Assembly (NCBI GenBank): GCA_002413745.1
Contig: DHXP01000025.1
Coordinates: 1 to 64,000 of the forward strand
Direction: 5' to 3'
Origin: Flavobacterium sp. UBA5153
GTDB taxonomy: Bacteria; Bacteroidota; Bacteroidia; Flavobacteriales; Flavobacteriaceae
Length of the DNA: 64,000 nt
Shown here: piece after piece, positions 17,810 through 27,036 of the stretch
Layout of the letters: each line of letters opens with the position of its first letter
Numbering within the stretch: the stretch's first letter is position 1
Notes under the pieces: model-generated
Told to the model about the DNA's origin: nothing
The model's input: only the letters and a program-made list of their open reading frames with translations
The model's database searches: none
Program-made: the position numbers and the translations under genes

Positions 17810-18862
17810 TTAAACATCGTCATAATCCACAAAAATTGCTGCGGAGGTTGGATGTGCCTGGCAGGTGAGAACCAAACCTTCGGCGATTTCGCTATCGGTT
17901 AAAATGGAGTTTTTCTTCATCACCGCTGTTCCGGATTTAATGCGAGCCAAACAACTGCTGCAAATTCCGCCTTGGCAAGAATAGGGTGCATCGACTCCTT
18001 GTTTCAGCGCTGCTTCGAGCAAAGTTTGTTTTTGCGACATTTCGAAAGTCGTTTCCTCGTCATCAACGAGAATGGTGATTTTTGTGTGACCTTCCAACGA
18101 TTTTTCGATTTTATTCTCGGCAGAAGAGCTTGAGAACAATTCGAACTTGATATTTTTTTCCGAAATGTTGTGTGCTGCCAAAACAGCCGAAACCGTGTTG
18201 ATCATTTCTTCAGGACCGCACAAGTAGAATTTGTCGAATTCTATTTCCTTGTGTTTGTTATTCAACACAAAATTCACCACGGATTTATCTATTCGACCGA
18301 ACAATTCGCCTTCGGCTTTGGCCTGACTGAATACAAAATGGACAAAAAGGCGTCCGGTATATTTGGATTGTAAATCGTGTAATTCCTGATGAAAAATGGT
18401 TTCCTCGGGCGATTTGTTTCCGTAAACCAAAGCGAAAGAACTTCGGGGTTCGCTTTTCAAAACCGATTTCAGAATTGAAATTACCGGCGTGATTCCGCTT
18501 CCGGCAACAAAAGCAGCATAGTTTTTTTGGCGATCAGCTTGTGGTTCAAGAGTGAATTTTCCTTCCGGTTTTCCAACCTCAAGGATATCGCCCACTTTTA
18601 GTTTCGTGTTGGCAAATTGGGAGAAATTCCCGTCTTTCACCGCTTTTATCGCGATTCGCAATTCGCCACTTTCAGGAGAGGAACAAATAGAATAAGCACG
18701 ACGAATTTCCTGTCCGTCAAGTGTCAATCTTAAATTAACGTATTGACCGGCAATGAAAGTATAATTGGGTTTTAACTCCTCGGGAACATTAAAAAGGATG
18801 GAAACCGCTGCTGCCGTTTCGCGCTTAATTTCTTTTATGATCAATTTCTTGAATGATGGCAT
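17810..18862 (-). CDS. PaaE-like flavin reductase with C-terminal 2Fe-2S ferredoxin domain
   Basis: The protein is 350 residues from ATG 18862. The FAD-binding RRAYS is at residues 54-58, the NAD(P)-binding GSGITP near 121 and LCGPEEM near 214. A plant-type ferredoxin domain has cysteines 296, 301, 304 and 334. This is the ferredoxin-NADP reductase/PaaE architecture, which passes electrons from NADPH to an oxygenase. An upstream TTG at 18895 would add 11 residues but overlaps a promoter box. No other phenylacetate genes are nearby, so the partner oxygenase, if any, lies elsewhere and the paaE name is not justified. Confidence 0.85.
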   Translation of the reverse strand: MPSFKKLIIKEIKRETAAAVSILFNVPEELKPNYTFIAGQYVNLRLTLDGQEIRRAYSICSSPESGELRIAIKAVKDGNFSQFANTKLKVGDILEVGKPEGKFTLEPQADRQKNYAAFVAGSGITPVISILKSVLKSEPRSSFALVYGNKSPEETIFHQELHDLQSKYTGRLFVHFVFSQAKAEGELFGRIDKSVVNFVLNNKHKEIEFDKFYLCGPEEMINTVSAVLAAHNISEKNIKFELFSSSSAENKIEKSLEGHTKITILVDDEETTFEMSQKQTLLEAALKQGVDAPYSCQGGICSSCLARIKSGTAVMKKNSILTDSEIAEGLVLTCQAHPTSAAIFVDYDDV

Positions 18863-18876
18863 AGGATTATTTTTTA

Positions 18877-18884
18877 CAAAAATA
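18877..18884 (-). promoter_or_regulatory. -7 box for the PaaE-like reductase
   Basis: On the minus strand the bases read TATTTTTG, a match to TAnnTTTG, 14 bases before the chosen ATG. It implies a very short leader and argues against the longer TTG start. Confidence 0.5.
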
Positions 18885-18937
18885 AGAAACGACAAATAAA
18901 TCGGACTTATAAATTAAGGAATATTTTAAATTTACGG

Positions 18938-18945
18938 TAACTTTG
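18938..18945 (+). promoter_or_regulatory. -7 box for the DUF5687/ABC operon
   Basis: TAACTTTG matches TAnnTTTG and lies 42 bases before the ATG of the permease gene. No clear upstream TTG element is seen. Confidence 0.5.
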
Positions 18946-18987
18946 GATTGTTTTAGCAACTAATCACAAAAACCAAAACCACAATAT

Positions 18988-20472
18988 ATGTTCAAACATT
19001 TTATCAATCTCGAATTTAAAGCTTTTTTTCGTTCGGCAAGTTTGGGGAAAAGCATTGGTCTAAAAATCCTGATGGGATTCTTGGCAATTTATTTTTTACT
19101 TTCTTTTCTGGTTTTGGGAATTGCACTTTATCCCATTTTAGAGGAAAGCTTCCCCAACCAGAAACCATTAACCATCGTAAATGATTTTGTGGTTTTTTGG
19201 ATGGCTGCCGATTTGATTCTGAGGTTTTTTATGCAAAGTTTGCCGGTAATGAACATTAAGCCCTTGCTGGTTTTGCCCATAAAAAAAGGAAAAGTGATTC
19301 ACTTTGTGTTGCTAAAAAGCCTGACTTCGGTTTATAATATTTTCCCGTTATTGATGATTGTTCCTTTCGGGATATTTTGCATTTTGAGCGGAAATTATGC
19401 GACAATCAATAGTATAGTTTGGATGTTGGCGATGTATGCCTTGGCTTTGATTGTGAATTACACCAATTTTTTAATCAAGAAAAAGTTTGCCGAAAACATA
19501 AAAGTATTTCTTGTTTTTGTATTTTTTGTATTGGTTTTAGCGGCTTTGGAATATTTTAATGTTTTCAAAATCAGCACAACTATTGGCGCCGTTTTAAACA
19601 CATTGGTCGAGCAACCAGTTTTGGCTCTTGTTCCAATTTTGATTTTGGCGGGAATGTACTTTTTGAATTTCAATTATCTGAAACACAATTTTTATTTGGA
19701 TAACAGCCTGCAATCGAAAGCACAAGAAGCAACCACAACTGATTTGGGTTGGACAAAACGTTTTGGTGAAATTGCTCCCTTTTTGCAATTGGATTTAAAA
19801 TTAATTTGGAGAAACAAACGACCAAGAACCGCGGTTTGGATGTCATTTATATTCTTGGCTTACGGATTAATTATTTACACGAATCCACATTATAAAGATA
19901 CGCCAGCCTTTTTTGTGGTCGTTGGAATCTTGATGACGGGAATTTTTATGCTCAACTTCGGGCAATTTATTCCTTCCTGGGACAGTAATTATTACGGAAT
20001 GATGATGTCGCAAAACATTCCCTTGAAACAATATTTGGCTTCAAAAGCGGGATTGATGTCGGTTTCGGTTGTTGTTTTAGCAATTTTGAGCACGCCCTAT
20101 CTTTATTTTGGTTGGAGAGTTTTGGCAATCAATTTGGCCTGCGCCACTTATAATTTGGGTGTAAATATTCCGATTTTATTGTTTGCGGGGTCGTACAATA
20201 AAAAGAAAATCGACTTAGAGAAAAGTCCGTTTATGAATTATCAAGGAACGGGCGCGACTCAATGGATTGTTGGATTGCCTTTGATGGCATTTCCTGCATT
20301 GCTTTTTTATGGCGTTTCTACTATTTTAAATCCAGAAATCGCCATAATAGTTTTGGCATTATTTGGCATTATCGGAATTGGAATGAGAAATTTCCTGATT
20401 GACAAAATCGCAGAAGGCTATCGAAAAAGAAAATATGCCACCATTGATGGCTTCAAACAGCAAGAAAATTAA
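18988..20472 (+). CDS. DUF5687-type ABC transporter membrane protein
   Basis: The 494-residue protein has about twelve hydrophobic segments in two groups, split by a polar loop around residues 245-275 (TTTDLGWTKRFGEIAPFLQLD). I recognise the family as DUF5687, from memory. The next gene, 69 bases downstream, is an ABC ATPase, so the pair probably forms an export-type transporter in the inner membrane. The substrate is unknown. No periplasmic binding protein is present, which supports export over import. Confidence 0.8.
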   Translation: MFKHFINLEFKAFFRSASLGKSIGLKILMGFLAIYFLLSFLVLGIALYPILEESFPNQKPLTIVNDFVVFWMAADLILRFFMQSLPVMNIKPLLVLPIKKGKVIHFVLLKSLTSVYNIFPLLMIVPFGIFCILSGNYATINSIVWMLAMYALALIVNYTNFLIKKKFAENIKVFLVFVFFVLVLAALEYFNVFKISTTIGAVLNTLVEQPVLALVPILILAGMYFLNFNYLKHNFYLDNSLQSKAQEATTTDLGWTKRFGEIAPFLQLDLKLIWRNKRPRTAVWMSFIFLAYGLIIYTNPHYKDTPAFFVVVGILMTGIFMLNFGQFIPSWDSNYYGMMMSQNIPLKQYLASKAGLMSVSVVVLAILSTPYLYFGWRVLAINLACATYNLGVNIPILLFAGSYNKKKIDLEKSPFMNYQGTGATQWIVGLPLMAFPALLFYGVSTILNPEIAIIVLALFGIIGIGMRNFLIDKIAEGYRKRKYATIDGFKQQEN

Positions 20473-20541
20473 ACTAATTTTTATAGTTTAATTCCAGAAT
20501 GATTAACCAAATTAACAAATAACCGAATAAACCTTTTTAAA

Positions 20542-21237
20542 ATGATCCAAGTACAAAATCTTTCAAAAACATACAACGGAACTACCGTGTTAAAAATAGA
20601 AAATCTTGAAATTCCAAAAGGACAAAGTTTTGGATTGGTGGGAAACAACGGTGCAGGAAAAACCACTTTTTTCAGTTTGATATTGGATTTAATCCAGCCT
20701 TCAACGGGACACATTGTCAACAACGAAGTTCAGGTGAACACTAGCGAAGACTGGAAACCTTTTACGGCTTCCTTTCTTGACGAAAGCTTCCTGATTGGCT
20801 ATCTCACGCCCGAAGAATATTTTTATTTCATAGGTGATTTGCGCAATCAAAACAAAGCCGATGTCGATGCTTTATTGGCCAAACACGAAGAGTTTTTTAA
20901 TGGTGAAATCCTGAAAAGCAAAAAATATTTACGCGATTTATCCAAAGGAAACCAAAAGAAAGTGGGAATTATTGCCACGCTAATCGGCAATCCCGAGGTC
21001 CTAATTCTTGACGAACCTTTTGCCAATTTGGATCCAACAACGGTAAGCCGCCTGAAAAAAATCATCAAGGAACTTGCCGAAAAACCTGACGTTACCGTGC
21101 TGGTTTCGAGCCACGATTTGCAACATACCGTTGAGGTTTGCGACAGGATTGTCGTTTTAAACAGAGGGGAAGTGGTCAAAGACATTCAAACATCGCAAGA
21201 AACGTTACAAGAGCTGGAAACGTTTTTTGCAGTTTAA
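20542..21237 (+). CDS. ABC transporter ATP-binding protein
   Basis: The 231-residue protein has Walker A GNNGAGKTT at residues 34-42, an ABC signature in the variant form LSKGNQKK at 133-140, Walker B VLILDEP at 153-159 and the switch histidine in SSHDLQ (H191). All parts of a functional ATPase are present. It powers the DUF5687 membrane partner encoded just upstream. It is about the size of single-domain exporter ATPases. Confidence 0.93.
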   Translation: MIQVQNLSKTYNGTTVLKIENLEIPKGQSFGLVGNNGAGKTTFFSLILDLIQPSTGHIVNNEVQVNTSEDWKPFTASFLDESFLIGYLTPEEYFYFIGDLRNQNKADVDALLAKHEEFFNGEILKSKKYLRDLSKGNQKKVGIIATLIGNPEVLILDEPFANLDPTTVSRLKKIIKELAEKPDVTVLVSSHDLQHTVEVCDRIVVLNRGEVVKDIQTSQETLQELETFFAV

Positions 21238-21305
21238 ATTTCAATATTTCAAAAAGAAACGTATTTTTACCAGTCATTATACTAAAACGTGCTTTTAAAA
21301 GTTAA

Positions 21306-23948
21306 ATGATAAAATGTTTCTCATTGAAAACCAAGGCAATTAAACACACATTCTTTATAGCATTTTTGTTTTTTTTGGTTGCTTGTTCGACCAGGAAAGA
21401 CACTTTTATGTCAAGAAATTCCCATGCCTTAAGCACAAGGGACAATATCTTATATAATGGTCAAATAGGATTAGACAAAGGAATAGAAGGCATAAAAGCC
21501 AATAGCAAAGACAATTTTTGGAAGCGATTGCCCATCGAAAGAATGCAAATCAATGATGAGATTACCGCTGTTGGAAAACCAAAAAACAGCGATTTTGAAC
21601 TTGCCGAAGCCAAAGCCACCAAAGCAATTCAGAAACATTCAATGAATATTGGCGGAAGGGAAAGAAACAGCCAGATAGACGAAGCCTATTTGCTGCTCGG
21701 GAAATCACGTTATTATGACCAAAGATTTGTTCCCGCATTAGATGCCTTCAATTATATTTTATACAAATATCCCAATAGCGATAAAATTTACGAAGCCAAA
21801 ATTTGGCGAGAAAAAACCAATATGCGTTTGGGTAACGATGCGCAGGTCGTAAAAAACATAACCAAACTTTTGGATGAAAAAAAGCTTAAAAAACAAGTTG
21901 TTGCTAATGCCAATGCCCTTTTATCAGAAGCCTTCCTAAATCTTGAAGAAACCGATAGCGCCGTGGCAAAATTAAAAGTTGCCGAAAGATTCACTAAAAT
22001 AAATGCCGAAAAGGCCAGATACCGTTTTATACTGGGCCAGCTGTATGAAGAATTAGGAAAAAAAGACAGCGCAGTAGATTGCTATCAATCCGTTATTGCG
22101 ATGAATAGAAAAGCTGAAAGGAAATATGTTATTCAGGCCCACGCAAAAAAGGCACAATTATTTGATTATCAAAGGGGAGACACGACTGCTTTTTTAAAAA
22201 CATATAACGACCTAATTAAGGACAGGGAAAACAGACCATTTTTAGATGTTATTTTTCATCAAATGGGTGTTTTTTACGATAAAAACAACAATCAAAAACA
22301 GGCCATTAATTTTTATAATGCTTCTCTAAAAAAATCTTCATTAGATCAATATTTAGTTGCGTCAAACTATAGAAATTTAGGGAATATGTATTTTAAAAAT
22401 GCCGATTATCAAAATGCAGCGAAGTATTACGATAGTACCTTAGTGAAATTAGATGTTAAAATAAGAGAGTATCTTCATATTCAAAAAACAAGAAAAAATT
22501 TAGACGAAGTGATAGAATATGAAGCTATCGCCAAGAGAAATGACAGTATTATAAATATAGTTTCTTTGTCTGAAGCGGATAGAATTTTATATTTTGAAAA
22601 TTATGTCGATAAATTAAAAAAGACGGATGAAGCCAAGAAAATTGCTTTAGAAAAACAGGAAGCAAAACTTAAAAACATTGAAAGAAACAGCAAATCCAAT
22701 TCCGGAAATCAGGTTTCTTCGATACAAGAAACCGGGAAACCAACAAAAAAAGCATCGCTGGCACCACCCACAATTGCCAACGCATCCATAAAAGAAACGG
22801 CGAATGTTTTCTATTTTTATAATCCTACAATGGTGGCTTTCGGAAAATTGGAATTCCAAAAAATATGGGGGAATAGATTTTCAAAAGACAATTGGCGCTC
22901 ATCAACCAGCAAAGCCAAAATAAAGCTTAACGATACCATAAGCAGTGACAAAATAAAAGAGGAGAACAAGTTAGCAGAAGAAGAAATAGCAGAAAAATAT
23001 ACCACTGATTTTTATCTAAAACAACTCCCAAAAACGCAAACAGCGATAGACAGCATTGTTAAGGAACGTAATCTTGCCTACTACCAGCTTGGGATCATTT
23101 ATAAGGAAAAATTCAAGGAATACAAATTGGCGAGCAATAAACTAGAGCAATTATTACAGCATAATCCGGAAGAAAAGCTGGTTCTTCCCGCAATGTATAA
23201 TTTATACAAGATTTATCAAATTACCGATGCTAACAAAGCGGAAGCGATGCAAAAAAGTATTTCTGCCCAATTTCCAAATTCTCGCTATGCACAAATAATA
23301 AACAATACAAATCCTAATGCCGTTTCCGAAAATGAAACCCCCGAGGGCGTGTACAACAAATGGTATACATTATATCAGGAAGAACAATTTACTACTGTGT
23401 TGGAAAATTTGGATGACCTGATTAATCAATTTTCCGGAGATGAAATTGTCTCGAAATTCGAATTGCTTAGAGCAAACACCATTGGAAAACTCAAGGGATT
23501 GGAAGGGTATAAAAATGCAATGCAAAACGTTGCGGACAATTACCCGAATAGTGAAGAAGGAAAGAATGCCCTTGAAATTTTGACCACACAAATCCCGTAT
23601 CTGGAAAAAATGGATTTTAATGCCGTTGACACCAAAAACTGGAAAATTCTATATAAAGTTCCAACTCTTGACAATAAAAACACAGCTGCGATAGAAGAAA
23701 AAATCAACAAGTTTATCGCCAACGAAAACCATAAAACACTTTTTTATTCCTGTGACACTTATACTGAAAAAGAAAGTTTTGTTACCATTCACGGCATAAA
23801 TTCGGAAGAATATGCAAAAGCTATTGTTAAGTCATTAGAAGAAAAATATAAAATTACCGAGCCTGCCATTGTGGTTTCCAATGAAAACTACAAAGTAATT
23901 CAAATCAAGAAAAATATGGAAAGTTATCCAGCACCAAAAAAGCCGTAA
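21306..23948 (+). CDS. sprE: SprE/PorW-type gliding motility and type IX secretion lipoprotein
   Basis: The 880-residue protein has a lipoprotein signal ending in FLVAC (Cys27), then several tetratricopeptide repeats between about residues 100 and 420 and again from about 600 to 800, with a lysine-rich linker in between. The N-terminal block STRKDTFMSRNSHALSTRDN and the overall length match SprE of Flavobacterium johnsoniae and PorW of Porphyromonas. In those organisms it is an outer-membrane-associated lipoprotein required for type IX secretion and gliding. It starts 68 bases after the ABC gene and ends three bases before the bactofilin gene. Confidence 0.85.
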   Translation: MIKCFSLKTKAIKHTFFIAFLFFLVACSTRKDTFMSRNSHALSTRDNILYNGQIGLDKGIEGIKANSKDNFWKRLPIERMQINDEITAVGKPKNSDFELAEAKATKAIQKHSMNIGGRERNSQIDEAYLLLGKSRYYDQRFVPALDAFNYILYKYPNSDKIYEAKIWREKTNMRLGNDAQVVKNITKLLDEKKLKKQVVANANALLSEAFLNLEETDSAVAKLKVAERFTKINAEKARYRFILGQLYEELGKKDSAVDCYQSVIAMNRKAERKYVIQAHAKKAQLFDYQRGDTTAFLKTYNDLIKDRENRPFLDVIFHQMGVFYDKNNNQKQAINFYNASLKKSSLDQYLVASNYRNLGNMYFKNADYQNAAKYYDSTLVKLDVKIREYLHIQKTRKNLDEVIEYEAIAKRNDSIINIVSLSEADRILYFENYVDKLKKTDEAKKIALEKQEAKLKNIERNSKSNSGNQVSSIQETGKPTKKASLAPPTIANASIKETANVFYFYNPTMVAFGKLEFQKIWGNRFSKDNWRSSTSKAKIKLNDTISSDKIKEENKLAEEEIAEKYTTDFYLKQLPKTQTAIDSIVKERNLAYYQLGIIYKEKFKEYKLASNKLEQLLQHNPEEKLVLPAMYNLYKIYQITDANKAEAMQKSISAQFPNSRYAQIINNTNPNAVSENETPEGVYNKWYTLYQEEQFTTVLENLDDLINQFSGDEIVSKFELLRANTIGKLKGLEGYKNAMQNVADNYPNSEEGKNALEILTTQIPYLEKMDFNAVDTKNWKILYKVPTLDNKNTAAIEEKINKFIANENHKTLFYSCDTYTEKESFVTIHGINSEEYAKAIVKSLEEKYKITEPAIVVSNENYKVIQIKKNMESYPAPKKP

Positions 23949-23951
23949 AAT

Positions 23952-24362
23952 ATGTTTGACAAAAAACCAAAATCATACACCGAACTTTTAGGAAAGACCA
24001 ATAGAATTGTAGAAGGAACCATAATAAAAGGAGATATTATTTCGCAAGCCGACTTCAGACTTGATGGTGAATTAATAGGAAATTTTCAATCAAAGGGAAA
24101 AATTGTCATTGGTCCGGCAGGAATTGTTATAGGTGACATTGTGTGCAAAAATGCAGACATCGAAGGAAAATTCAACGGCAAGATTCATATTGCCGAAATA
24201 CTGAACGTGAAATCCAAAGCAAGCATTCATGGTGAAGTTACGGTAGGGAAATTATCTGTGGAACCAGGTGCTGATTTTAGTGCTTCTTGTCTGATGAAGA
24301 CCAACGTAAAAAACCACATTGCAAATGACGGACAACCAAAACCCGAAGAAACGAACCAATAA
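23952..24362 (+). CDS. Bactofilin (polymer-forming cytoskeletal protein)
   Basis: The 136-residue protein has the bactofilin core of short beta-helix repeats: IVEGTIIKGDIIS, FRLDGELIGNF, KIVIGPAGIVIGDIVC and KASIHGEVTVG. The flanks are short and charged. Bactofilins polymerise without nucleotides under the cell membrane and help set cell shape or local envelope processes. It sits between sprE and the ATP synthase genes, three bases after sprE, and its last 38 bases overlap the AtpZ-like gene. Confidence 0.9.
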   Translation: MFDKKPKSYTELLGKTNRIVEGTIIKGDIISQADFRLDGELIGNFQSKGKIVIGPAGIVIGDIVCKNADIEGKFNGKIHIAEILNVKSKASIHGEVTVGKLSVEPGADFSASCLMKTNVKNHIANDGQPKPEETNQ

Positions 24363-24564
24363 TAAATGGCTCGCCCTTATCAATATTCCCATACAAATGG
24401 GAGCAATTGTTTTTCTGTTCTCTTATCTAGGAAATTGGTTAGACGGAAATTATCCGAATTCACATAATGTATTCGTCAAAATTTTAACTTTGGTTGGAGT
24501 TGCTCTGGCCTTTTATAACATCAACAGACAACTAAAAGACATCAATAAATCCCCGGAAGAGTAG
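24325..24564 (+). CDS. AtpZ/AtpI-like small membrane protein
   Basis: The protein has 79 residues from ATG 24325 (a TTG six bases earlier is also in frame). It has two membrane helices (about residues 17-35 and 46-65) separated by a short loop with NWLDGNYP. This is the two-helix pattern of AtpZ-like accessory proteins before F-type ATP synthase operons. It overlaps the bactofilin gene by 38 bases in another frame and is two bases from the next gene. Family proteins are thought to aid c-ring assembly or ion supply. Confidence 0.75.
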   Translation: MTDNQNPKKRTNNKWLALINIPIQMGAIVFLFSYLGNWLDGNYPNSHNVFVKILTLVGVALAFYNINRQLKDINKSPEE

Positions 24565-24566
24565 CT

Positions 24567-24965
24567 ATGAAATTAAAAAAGTACCAAGCCATTTTTGAAG
24601 TAATATTTTTATCCATTTTAGTCTATCTTCTTCACAAATTGTTTTTTTACCTTAACGGGAATAATCCAAAATATCAAAATTTCCATTTTCCAATAGAAGT
24701 TGTTTATGGATTTTTCTTTGGTTTTTCGATACTTCTTTTATTCATTTTGATTCGGGTAAAAGCCAAAAATATTGATAATGTAGGTTATACTTTTATGTTG
24801 CTTACTTTTATAAAAATGGCCGTTTCCTATATGATTTTATCACCTATATTGCATTCCGGAAACTCAAATGCCATAACAGAAAAAATTAATTTTTTTATCA
24901 CATTTGCGCTTTTTTTAGCAATTGAGACGGTCGTAACGATAAGAATATTAAATAATAAGCAATAA
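24567..24965 (+). CDS. Four-helix membrane protein in the ATP synthase leader region (DUF6168-like)
   Basis: The 132-residue protein has four hydrophobic segments (about residues 8-28, 44-64, 74-94 and 105-125) with short basic loops. Its place, directly before atpB, is that of AtpI in other bacteria, but the sequence is not AtpI. I believe it belongs to a Flavobacteriaceae family numbered DUF6168 (from memory). It begins two bases after the AtpZ-like gene. A separate promoter follows it, so it may be transcribed apart from atpB. Confidence 0.65.
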   Translation: MKLKKYQAIFEVIFLSILVYLLHKLFFYLNGNNPKYQNFHFPIEVVYGFFFGFSILLLFILIRVKAKNIDNVGYTFMLLTFIKMAVSYMILSPILHSGNSNAITEKINFFITFALFLAIETVVTIRILNNKQ

Positions 24966-25011
24966 AATACTTATAAATCAATAATTCCGTCAAAAAAAAT
25001 ATTTTAAGTTC

Positions 25012-25040
25012 TTTGTGTATTAAGAAAAGATGTACATTTG
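25012..25040 (+). promoter_or_regulatory. Consensus flavobacterial promoter of the atpBEFHAG operon
   Basis: TTTG at 25012-25015 and TACATTTG at 25033-25040 are separated by 17 bases, a full match to the TTTG/TAnnTTTG promoter type. It lies 40 bases before the atpB ATG and shows that a longer in-frame reading from TTG 25038 is not the true start. Confidence 0.8.
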
Positions 25041-25079
25041 CACCAAATTTCAGAAAGTAAAAATAAAGTAAAAAAAGAT

Positions 25080-26231
25080 ATGGTGTTTTCAAAAAAACCA
25101 CTCCATTTTATAGTTGCAATTTTAATCGCTTTTTTGCCATTAATTAATTTTGCCAATACTACAGTTGATTCTACTCAAGTCAAATCTGGAGTTGCTCCTC
25201 AGGCTGCTGAGGAAACGCAAACTCATGCTGAACCGACAGATGTAAAATCTAAAATTAAAGCATTTATCAATCATCACGTTTTAGATGCTCACGAATTTAC
25301 TTTTACTGAAGATGAAGTAACGGGAAAACATTATGGTTTTTCGTTACCGATTATTCTTTTGGATAATGGTTTACAGATTTTTTCTTCTTCTAAATTTGAA
25401 CATGGTGAAGCTGTAGCGGAATCTAATGGGAACTTTTACAAAATAAATCATCATGACGGGAAAATATACAAAACAGATGCTTCCGGAACTATTACAGAAG
25501 ACGAAAAAACAGGTTTTCCAACCAATGTTCGTCCGATAGATTTTTCTATAACTAAAACAGTTTTTTCGATTATAATTGCTGCGATTTTAATGTTTTTGAT
25601 TTTTACCGGATTAGCAAAATCATACAGTAAAAACGAAGGGATAGCCTCTGGAGCCGGTAGAATTTTTGAACCGGTCGTATTGTATATTCGTGACGAAATT
25701 GCAATTCCAAATATTGGCGAAAAACATTATAAGAAATACATGAGTTATTTGTTAACCATATTTTTCTTTGTATTATTCTTAAATATATTTGGATTAATGC
25801 CATTTGGTATAAATGTGACAGGAAATCTAACCATTACATTTTCATTGGCGATACTTACGTTTTTAATTACAAATCTTACTGCAAATAAAAATTATTGGGG
25901 ACATATTTTCTGGATGCCAGGGGTGCCTAAAGTAATGCGGATTGTGTTAGCTCCAATTGAACTTTTAGGGGTTTTTATCAAACCGTTCTCGTTAATGATA
26001 CGTTTGTATGCCAATATTTTTGCAGGTCATATTGTTTTGATGAGTATCATCGGATTGATGTTTATCTTTAAAAGCTGGTTAGGAAGTAGTTTGTCTTTTG
26101 GATTGTCATTTGTACTTTCTATTCTTGAAATATTAGTCGCGTTTTTACAAGCATATATTTTCACCATGTTGTCTGCTTTGTATTTCGGATCGGCAAAGGA
26201 AGAACACGGGCACGAAGAAGTGCACGTTTAA
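25080..26231 (+). CDS. atpB: ATP synthase F0 subunit a
   Basis: The protein has 383 residues. It begins with a cleavable-looking signal (FIVAILIAFLPLINFAN), has a long extra N-terminal domain of about 110 residues typical of Bacteroidota, then five to six membrane helices. The essential arginine lies in LMIRLYANIFAGH, and the last helix carries LVAFLQAYIFTMLSALYFG. Subunit a forms the two proton half-channels against the c-ring. The start at ATG 25080 is preferred over TTG 25038 because the latter overlaps the promoter -7 box. It is the first gene of the ATP synthase operon. Confidence 0.94.
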   Translation: MVFSKKPLHFIVAILIAFLPLINFANTTVDSTQVKSGVAPQAAEETQTHAEPTDVKSKIKAFINHHVLDAHEFTFTEDEVTGKHYGFSLPIILLDNGLQIFSSSKFEHGEAVAESNGNFYKINHHDGKIYKTDASGTITEDEKTGFPTNVRPIDFSITKTVFSIIIAAILMFLIFTGLAKSYSKNEGIASGAGRIFEPVVLYIRDEIAIPNIGEKHYKKYMSYLLTIFFFVLFLNIFGLMPFGINVTGNLTITFSLAILTFLITNLTANKNYWGHIFWMPGVPKVMRIVLAPIELLGVFIKPFSLMIRLYANIFAGHIVLMSIIGLMFIFKSWLGSSLSFGLSFVLSILEILVAFLQAYIFTMLSALYFGSAKEEHGHEEVHV

Positions 26232-26261
26232 TAAGAGTGTTTAATTTTTAATATATATATT

Positions 26262-26453
26262 ATGCAAATTCCACAAATTGTAGGAGCAGGATTAATTGTA
26301 ATTGGAGCAGGATTAGGTATTGGTAGAATTGGTGGTTCAGCAATGGACGCTATTGCTCGTCAACCGGAAGCTTCAGGAAAAATCCAAACCGCTATGCTTA
26401 TTGCTGCGGCATTAATTGAAGGTATTGGTTTTGCTGCGTTATTCGCATCATAA
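26262..26453 (+). CDS. atpE: ATP synthase F0 subunit c
   Basis: This 63-residue protein is two membrane helices: the first with the glycine pattern GAGLGIGRIGG, a polar loop ARQPEA, and the second with the ion-carrying glutamate E53 in AALIEGIGF. The residue after E53 is glycine, not the serine of sodium-type c subunits, so proton coupling is expected. It is among the shorter c subunits but complete. The gene lies 30 bases after atpB and is followed by a strong stem-loop. Confidence 0.95.
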   Translation: MQIPQIVGAGLIVIGAGLGIGRIGGSAMDAIARQPEASGKIQTAMLIAAALIEGIGFAALFAS

Positions 26454-26462
26454 TTAAAACTC

Positions 26463-26501
26463 AAAACACTAGTTGCAACGGTTGGTTGCAACCGGTGTTT
26501 T
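26463..26501 (+). promoter_or_regulatory. Strong stem-loop directly downstream of atpE
   Basis: Arms of 17 bases at 26463-26479 and 26485-26501 pair at 15 positions around a five-base loop (core GTTGCAAC on both sides). The 3' side ends in TTTT followed by mixed A/T. It begins nine bases after the atpE stop and 34 bases before atpF. It may slow 3' decay or partly stop transcription, raising the amount of subunit c mRNA. Confidence 0.7.
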
Positions 26502-26534
26502 ATTATTATATTAAATATTTTATAGATACATAAC

Positions 26535-27035
26535 ATGGAAAAGTTAATAAATCAGTTTGAGTTAGGTTTGTTTTTTTGGCAGGTATTAATATTTGTTGGA
26601 TTGGTATTCTTATTAAAGAAATTTGCATGGAAACCAATTCTTGATGCCGTTAATGAAAGAGAAGAAGGAATCAAAAACGCTTTACTTTCTGCAGAAAACG
26701 CCAGAAAAGAAATGCAAAATCTTCAGGCAGACAACCAACGCATTTTGCATGAAGCAAGATTAGAGCGTGACGCATTGCTAAAAGATGCACGTGAAATGAA
26801 AGAGAAAATGATTGCCGATTCTAAAAATGAAGCTCAGTTTCAAGGTCAAAAAATGATTGAGCAAGCAAAAGCCGCAATCGAAAGCGAAAAAAATGCCGCT
26901 ATGGCCGAATTGAGAACGCAAGTTTCTAATTTGTCAATCGAAATTGCCGAGAAATTATTAAAAGAGGAACTGTCTAACAAAGAATCCCAAGTAAAATTGG
27001 TGGAGAAAATGTTAGGTGACGCTAAATTAAACTAA
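26535..27035 (+). CDS. atpF: ATP synthase F0 subunit b
   Basis: The 166-residue protein has one N-terminal membrane helix (FFWQVLIFVGLVFLLKKFAWKP split around residues 13-34) and a long charged coiled coil to the end. This is the stator stalk that links subunit a to the delta/alpha head. The PILDAVNEREEGIKNAL stretch is typical. It is one base from atpH. Confidence 0.95.
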   Translation: MEKLINQFELGLFFWQVLIFVGLVFLLKKFAWKPILDAVNEREEGIKNALLSAENARKEMQNLQADNQRILHEARLERDALLKDAREMKEKMIADSKNEAQFQGQKMIEQAKAAIESEKNAAMAELRTQVSNLSIEIAEKLLKEELSNKESQVKLVEKMLGDAKLN

Positions 27036-27036
27036 T

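Noticed and set aside
17810..18862. Phenylacetate degradation cluster
   Set aside because: Only a PaaE-like reductase is present and no paaABCD genes; the CapK-like gene at 7450 is in a glycan operon and is not a paaK.
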